From: Alistipes megaguti
Lineage (GTDB): Bacteria > Bacteroidota > Bacteroidia > Bacteroidales > Rikenellaceae
Assembly: GCF_900604385.1 (NCBI RefSeq)
Contig: NZ_LR027382.1
Coordinates: forward strand, 2,395,001 to 2,459,000
DNA: 64,000 nucleotides
Direction: 5' to 3'
Positions 60,520-64,000 of the stretch are shown in pieces. The position numbers and the translations under genes were made by a program. Below the pieces are notes generated by a model. The model was not told the origin of the DNA. It saw only the letters and a list, made by a program, of their open reading frames with translations, and ran no database searches. Each line of letters starts with the position of its first letter. Within the stretch, counting starts at the first letter, position 1.

Positions 60520-60906
60520 TTATTTGGCGAGTTTTTCGGCGATTTCGTGGAACTCTTCTGGCGTCAGTTTGAGCTTTTCGCGGTGGAAATCGACGTCATT
60601 TTCGCTTTGCATGGGGATCAGATGGATGTGTGCGTGGGGAACTTCGAGGCCCAAAACGACAACAGCAACCTTTTTACAGGGGAATTCGCGACGGATTTTG
60701 GCGGCCACCTTCTTGGCAAAAACCATCATGCCGCCAAGAGTCTCGTCATCGAGATCAAACAGATAGTCAACCTCCTGCTTCGGGACAACGAGTGTATGTC
60801 CTTTTGCCAGCGGATTAATATCCAGGAAGGCGTAGTAGCGGTCATCTTCGGCTACTTTGTACGAGGGGATCTCCCCTGCGATGATGCGTGAAAAAATTGT
60901 TGCCAT
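60520..60906 (-). CDS. HIT family protein (HINT-type nucleotide phosphoramidase)
   Basis: A 128-residue HIT protein with the histidine triad HAHIHLIP near residue 95, preceded by the usual TIFSRIIAGEIPSYKVAEDD start and PLAKGHTLVVPK. HINT-type members hydrolyse adenosine phosphoramidates. The frame continues upstream to 61020, but the family begins at MATIFSRII. It lies alone, between the XRE region and the tandem repeat, with its own terminator. Confidence 0.94.
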   Translation of the reverse strand: MATIFSRIIAGEIPSYKVAEDDRYYAFLDINPLAKGHTLVVPKQEVDYLFDLDDETLGGMMVFAKKVAAKIRREFPCKKVAVVVLGLEVPHAHIHLIPMQSENDVDFHREKLKLTPEEFHEIAEKLAK

Positions 60907-61369
60907 ATTTTTCGATTTAATGGTTTTCTTTTCTAAAACACCCTGTCGGCGGACAGGTTCTCTGCGTTTGCCGTCCGACGGTTCACCTGCCTCTATCGGC
61001 TTTTTGGGGCCCTGTTCCACCCTTGATAGGAGCGGTGGGTTTGTGGTTGCAGGCGGAGCCCGGACATATCCCTACCGCACCCTCGGCTAAGCGACAGCAC
61101 CCGCTATGCGATACCCTTCGTTATGCGGACAGTTCCGCTATGTGACCTCCCCCGGTTAAAGCGACACACCCTGCTATGCGATACCCTTCGCTATGTGTGA
61201 CAGCTCCCGCTCTGTGACAGCTCCCGTTAAGAGCAGACTGCATGCCGCAGACTTCAGGCGTCAGCGCCTGCAGGACGTATCTTTATTCCCTTTCTGTCTT
61301 TGATCGATGTTGCGAACGGACGTCTCTCTGCGGTTGAATTTTTCATTGCGTAGTGCCGCTTGTGAAGAC
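60907..61369. other. Intergenic region with a ~70-bp tandem duplication
   Basis: 463 bases without a gene. It contains two diverged copies of a ~70-bp unit at 61085-61228 and no terminator or promoter that I can recognise. Confidence 0.5.
61085..61228. repeat. Imperfect tandem duplication, ~70-bp unit
   Basis: Copy 1 starts at 61085 and copy 2 at 61154. Both contain GCTATGCGATACCCTTCG and CGCT(A/C)TGTGAC. Parts of the unit are themselves echoed (GTGACAGCTCCCG occurs twice in copy 2). Confidence 0.7.
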
Positions 61370-62074
61370 TCATCTTTGATTGGCCGGATTGAACTCCTCA
61401 TCAAAATCAAATTTGGGTTTCAGAATTTCGGAGTAGATGACCGCACGGCGCAGATCAAACTCTTTCACCATTTCAGCGAGGCTGTCCGGAGCAGGAGCGC
61501 TGTTCTGAGCCCGTTTTCCCTGTTTAGCACCTCTTCGTTCATTTCGGACGGTTGATTGGCTACTCAGTCCCGTGAGTGGCGTAAAAGAGGCCGTTTGGGG
61601 CTCTTCTTCCGTGTCGAGATCGGAAGCCGTGTCGAGATCGGAAAAGTACTCTTCGGAGAAAATCTCCTCCAGACTCTGGCATTCATCGGTGAAAGTCTCG
61701 GATACGGGATGTTGATCGCCACTCTTTCCGTCCTTCTGCCGATTATTGCCCGGGTTGCAAGTTTCCTGTATGGTCGGATGAATGCTCGATAAGGGGGTGT
61801 TTTTCTCCCGATTCGGCCTCCTTCTGCCTCCGTTCACCGATTGAGCCGTTTCAGCCGACGGAGCCGTTTGGGCGGGCGTTTCAGGCCGGGTGTTGGCCGT
61901 CGGGACGGACGGCTTCGTATTATCCTCTTCGTCCCAGGGTATCGAAGGCCAGGCCTCACCGTGCTGCGGAGGGGGATTTTCGCCCTCCTGGCGGGCTTTG
62001 CGGGCCTTGGATACGGAGTTATAGACCATCGCTCCGACGATGATCACGATCCAGAGTATGGTTGACGCGTCCAT
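61370..62074 (-). CDS. Membrane-anchored protein with disordered cytoplasmic part
   Basis: A 234-residue protein. A single hydrophobic segment sits at residues 4-20 (STILWIVIIVGAMVYNS), followed by basic residues (SKARKARQEGE) and then about 200 residues of low-complexity, polar, Pro/Thr/Glu-rich sequence with acidic patches. No domain is recognised. The stop of the RelA/SpoT gene lies seven bases upstream on the same strand, so it is probably the second gene of that operon and may help place a stress protein at the membrane (speculative). Confidence 0.75.
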   Translation of the reverse strand: MDASTILWIVIIVGAMVYNSVSKARKARQEGENPPPQHGEAWPSIPWDEEDNTKPSVPTANTRPETPAQTAPSAETAQSVNGGRRRPNREKNTPLSSIHPTIQETCNPGNNRQKDGKSGDQHPVSETFTDECQSLEEIFSEEYFSDLDTASDLDTEEEPQTASFTPLTGLSSQSTVRNERRGAKQGKRAQNSAPAPDSLAEMVKEFDLRRAVIYSEILKPKFDFDEEFNPANQR

Positions 62075-62081
62075 AACGGGG

Positions 62082-64000
62082 TCAGTTCATGGTCCGTTTG
62101 ATGGTTTCTATTCCTTTGATCTGGCGCAGTTTGTCCATGACGGCATTGAGACTCTCGGCATCCTTCACATAAAGACTGACGCTGCCTTCGAAGATTCCGT
62201 CGTGGCTGTGGATGTTGACCTCGCGGATGTTGATGTTGAAGTCGTTTGTGACGACTTTGGCCAGGTCGAGCAGGAGCCCCTGCCGGTCGATTCCGCGCAG
62301 TTCGGTGGTTACCAGGTAGGACATGGCCTTGTGCTGTGACCATTTGATCTCCTCCTTGACGATATTTTTGCCATACTGGGCGGCCAGCCGGTTCAATTCG
62401 TCGCACGTGGCCTTGTGGACGATGATCTTGCCGGTTGCGGGATCGCGGTATCCGATGACCTTGTCGCCGGGGATAGGCTTGCAGCACTCGGCGATTTCGA
62501 ACTGTGGTTCAGCCGAGGCATCCGACGTCGATGAAGGGGTGATCTCGCCGTCGGTCTGCGTCGTATCGTCCCCCTCGTCCTCCTCCTTCTTGGGGATAAA
62601 GAGGGTCCAGAACTTGAGTATTTTGCTTTTGGCGTTGACCTTGAGGGCCTTGTCGAGATTCTCAAGCGTCACGATACCGGCTCCGATTTTGCTGTAGAGC
62701 TCCTCTTTGTTGCTGCAGTCGTAAATGGGGACGATTTTGCGCAGGACGCGTCCGCTGAGCTTGACGTTCAGGGATTTCATCCTTTCGTCGAGCATCTGCA
62801 TGCCGCGCTCGATGTTGTTCTGGCGCTCGCGCTTGAGGAAGCTCTTGATGGCCTGCTTGGCCTTGGCCGTGGTGACCACATCGAGCCATTCGGGTTTCGG
62901 ACGGGCCGTGTCGGCTGTGATGATCTCGATCTGATCGCCGCTGTTGATCTGCGTGGTGATGGGCTCGAGCTTGTGGTTGATCTTGGCGCTGATGGCGTTG
63001 TTGCCGATCTTCGAGTGAATATCGTACGCGAAGTCGAGGGCCGTGGCGCCGTAGGGCATTTTCCGAGCCTCCCCTTTCGGTGTAAATACTACAATCTCTG
63101 ACGTATACAGCGATAACTTGAAGTTATCCAGGAAGTCGACGGCATTCTCCGTCGGGCTGTTCAGCGCCGCGCGGATCTGCTTGAGCCACTTGTCGAATTC
63201 GTCCTCGTCCTGCGAGATGGTGGCGTGTTTGTATTTCCAGTGGGCGGCGAAACCGCGCTCGGCGATATCCTCCATGCGCTGGGTGCGGATCTGCACCTCG
63301 ACCCAGACGCCGTCGGGTCCCATGACCGTCGAGTGCAACGCCTCGTATCCGTTGGCCTTGGGCATCGAGATCCAGTCGCGGAGCCGGTCGGGCTTGGGGG
63401 TGTAGATGTCGGTGATGGTCGAGTAGATCTGCCAGCACTGGGTCTTTTCCGAGGGGAACGGCAGGGGCTTGAAGACGATCCGGATGGCAAACAGGTCGTA
63501 AATCTCCTCGAAGGAGATCTGCTTGCGCTGCATCTTGCTCCAGATGGAGTAGACGCTCTTGACGCGGCCCGAGATCTCGTAGTTGATGTTGTCTCGGTTC
63601 AGGGCGGCAATGATCGGGGCGTTGAACTTGTCGATGAACTCCTTGCGGGAGGCCTCGCTCTCCTGAAGTTTGCGGGTGATCTCGGCATACTGCTGTGGGA
63701 AGCGATACTTCATGCAGAGATCCTCCAGCTCGCTTTTGATCGAGTACAAGCCGAGGCGATAGGCCAGCGGCGCGAAGAGGTAGATGGTCTCGCCGGTGAT
63801 CTTGATCTGCTTGTTGAGGGGCATCGAGCCGAGGGTTCGCATGTTGTGCAGCCGGTCGGCGATCTTGATCAGGATGACGCGCACATCGTCCGAGAGGGTC
63901 AGGAGCACCTTCCGGAAGTACTCGGCCTGCTCGGAGGTGTCGGCGTTGAAGACGCCGGACATTTTGGTGAGCCCGTCGACCATCGAGGCGATCTTGGGAC
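62082..64000 (-). CDS. RelA/SpoT bifunctional (p)ppGpp synthase/hydrolase, partial
   Basis: The 3' part of a RelA/SpoT homologue; the 5' end lies beyond 64000. At least 639 residues are present. In order: the tail of the HD hydrolase domain (LIKIADRLHNMRTLGSM), the synthetase domain (YEISGRVKSVYSIWSKM, then MPKANGYEALHSTVMG and EVQIRTQRMEDIAERG), the TGS domain (VFTPKGEARKMPYGATALDF), a linker, an alpha-helical part, and the C-terminal ACT domain (DRQGLLLDLAKVVTND). The gene makes and breaks the alarmone (p)ppGpp. Synthase residues appear intact; hydrolase activity cannot be judged without the HD residues outside the window. Confidence 0.95.
   Translation of the reverse strand, partial: PKIASMVDGLTKMSGVFNADTSEQAEYFRKVLLTLSDDVRVILIKIADRLHNMRTLGSMPLNKQIKITGETIYLFAPLAYRLGLYSIKSELEDLCMKYRFPQQYAEITRKLQESEASRKEFIDKFNAPIIAALNRDNINYEISGRVKSVYSIWSKMQRKQISFEEIYDLFAIRIVFKPLPFPSEKTQCWQIYSTITDIYTPKPDRLRDWISMPKANGYEALHSTVMGPDGVWVEVQIRTQRMEDIAERGFAAHWKYKHATISQDEDEFDKWLKQIRAALNSPTENAVDFLDNFKLSLYTSEIVVFTPKGEARKMPYGATALDFAYDIHSKIGNNAISAKINHKLEPITTQINSGDQIEIITADTARPKPEWLDVVTTAKAKQAIKSFLKRERQNNIERGMQMLDERMKSLNVKLSGRVLRKIVPIYDCSNKEELYSKIGAGIVTLENLDKALKVNAKSKILKFWTLFIPKKEEDEGDDTTQTDGEITPSSTSDASAEPQFEIAECCKPIPGDKVIGYRDPATGKIIVHKATCDELNRLAAQYGKNIVKEEIKWSQHKAMSYLVTTELRGIDRQGLLLDLAKVVTNDFNINIREVNIHSHDGIFEGSVSLYVKDAESLNAVMDKLRQIKGIETIKRTMN

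Overview
The window is chromosomal DNA from a GC-rich member of the Bacteroidota. Several things point there: the -7 promoter boxes of the form TAnnTTTG before many genes, SusC/RagA-like TonB receptors, and domains typical of the phylum (DUF1573, DUF4251, DUF4876, DUF5606, DUF5689, DUF6850, fimbrillin/FISUMP, S46 peptidase, long NusB). High GC with mainly biosynthetic and surface genes suggests a gut Alistipes/Rikenellaceae-like organism; the genus is inference.

Layout. 0-4.6 kb: DUF1573 lipoprotein, nusB, a BaiN-type flavoprotein, a degenerate methyltransferase-like gene, a PduO-type cobalamin adenosyltransferase and a small EamA permease. 4.74-10.38 kb: an AT-rich foreign island in the 3' end of a DUF2795 gene. 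It carries an IS1182-like element, an ApeA-type HEPN anti-phage gene and a tyrosine integrase cut short by an IS256-family element. The DUF2795 3' end is present at both island edges, each copy followed by a similar terminator hairpin. 10.9-24.6 kb: methyltransferase, CvfB, omega-amidase, uvrA, DUF4251 protein, a lipocalin-like gene remnant, ispF, pepD, porin, an outer-membrane barrel and alanine dehydrogenase.

24.9-36.4 kb: a long co-directional surface operon (TonB receptor, DUF4876 lipoprotein, DUF6850 barrel, fimbrillin/FISUMP lipoprotein, membrane polyferredoxin with an HMA-like domain, S46 dipeptidyl-peptidase). The receptor gene has a run of nine G early in its reading frame, which could be a phase switch. 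36.5-43.0 kb: leucine operon leuA-leuC-leuD-(second LeuA/CimA-like synthase)-leuB. 43.2-55.4 kb: obg, two overlapping DUF5689 lipoproteins behind serB, an MscS channel, DUF5606 protein, mgsA, dusB-corC, argS and an OmpA-like protein. 55.8-64 kb: a small conserved protein, a zinc-type ABC ATPase and binding protein without a permease, an orphan small ORF, an XRE regulator with repeated operator-like sites, a HIT protein, a membrane-anchored protein and a RelA/SpoT gene that runs off the right edge.

A recurring feature is short tandem repeats in spacers (13-70 bp units at six places) and G9/C9 runs at four places. No rRNA, tRNA or CRISPR array was recognised.
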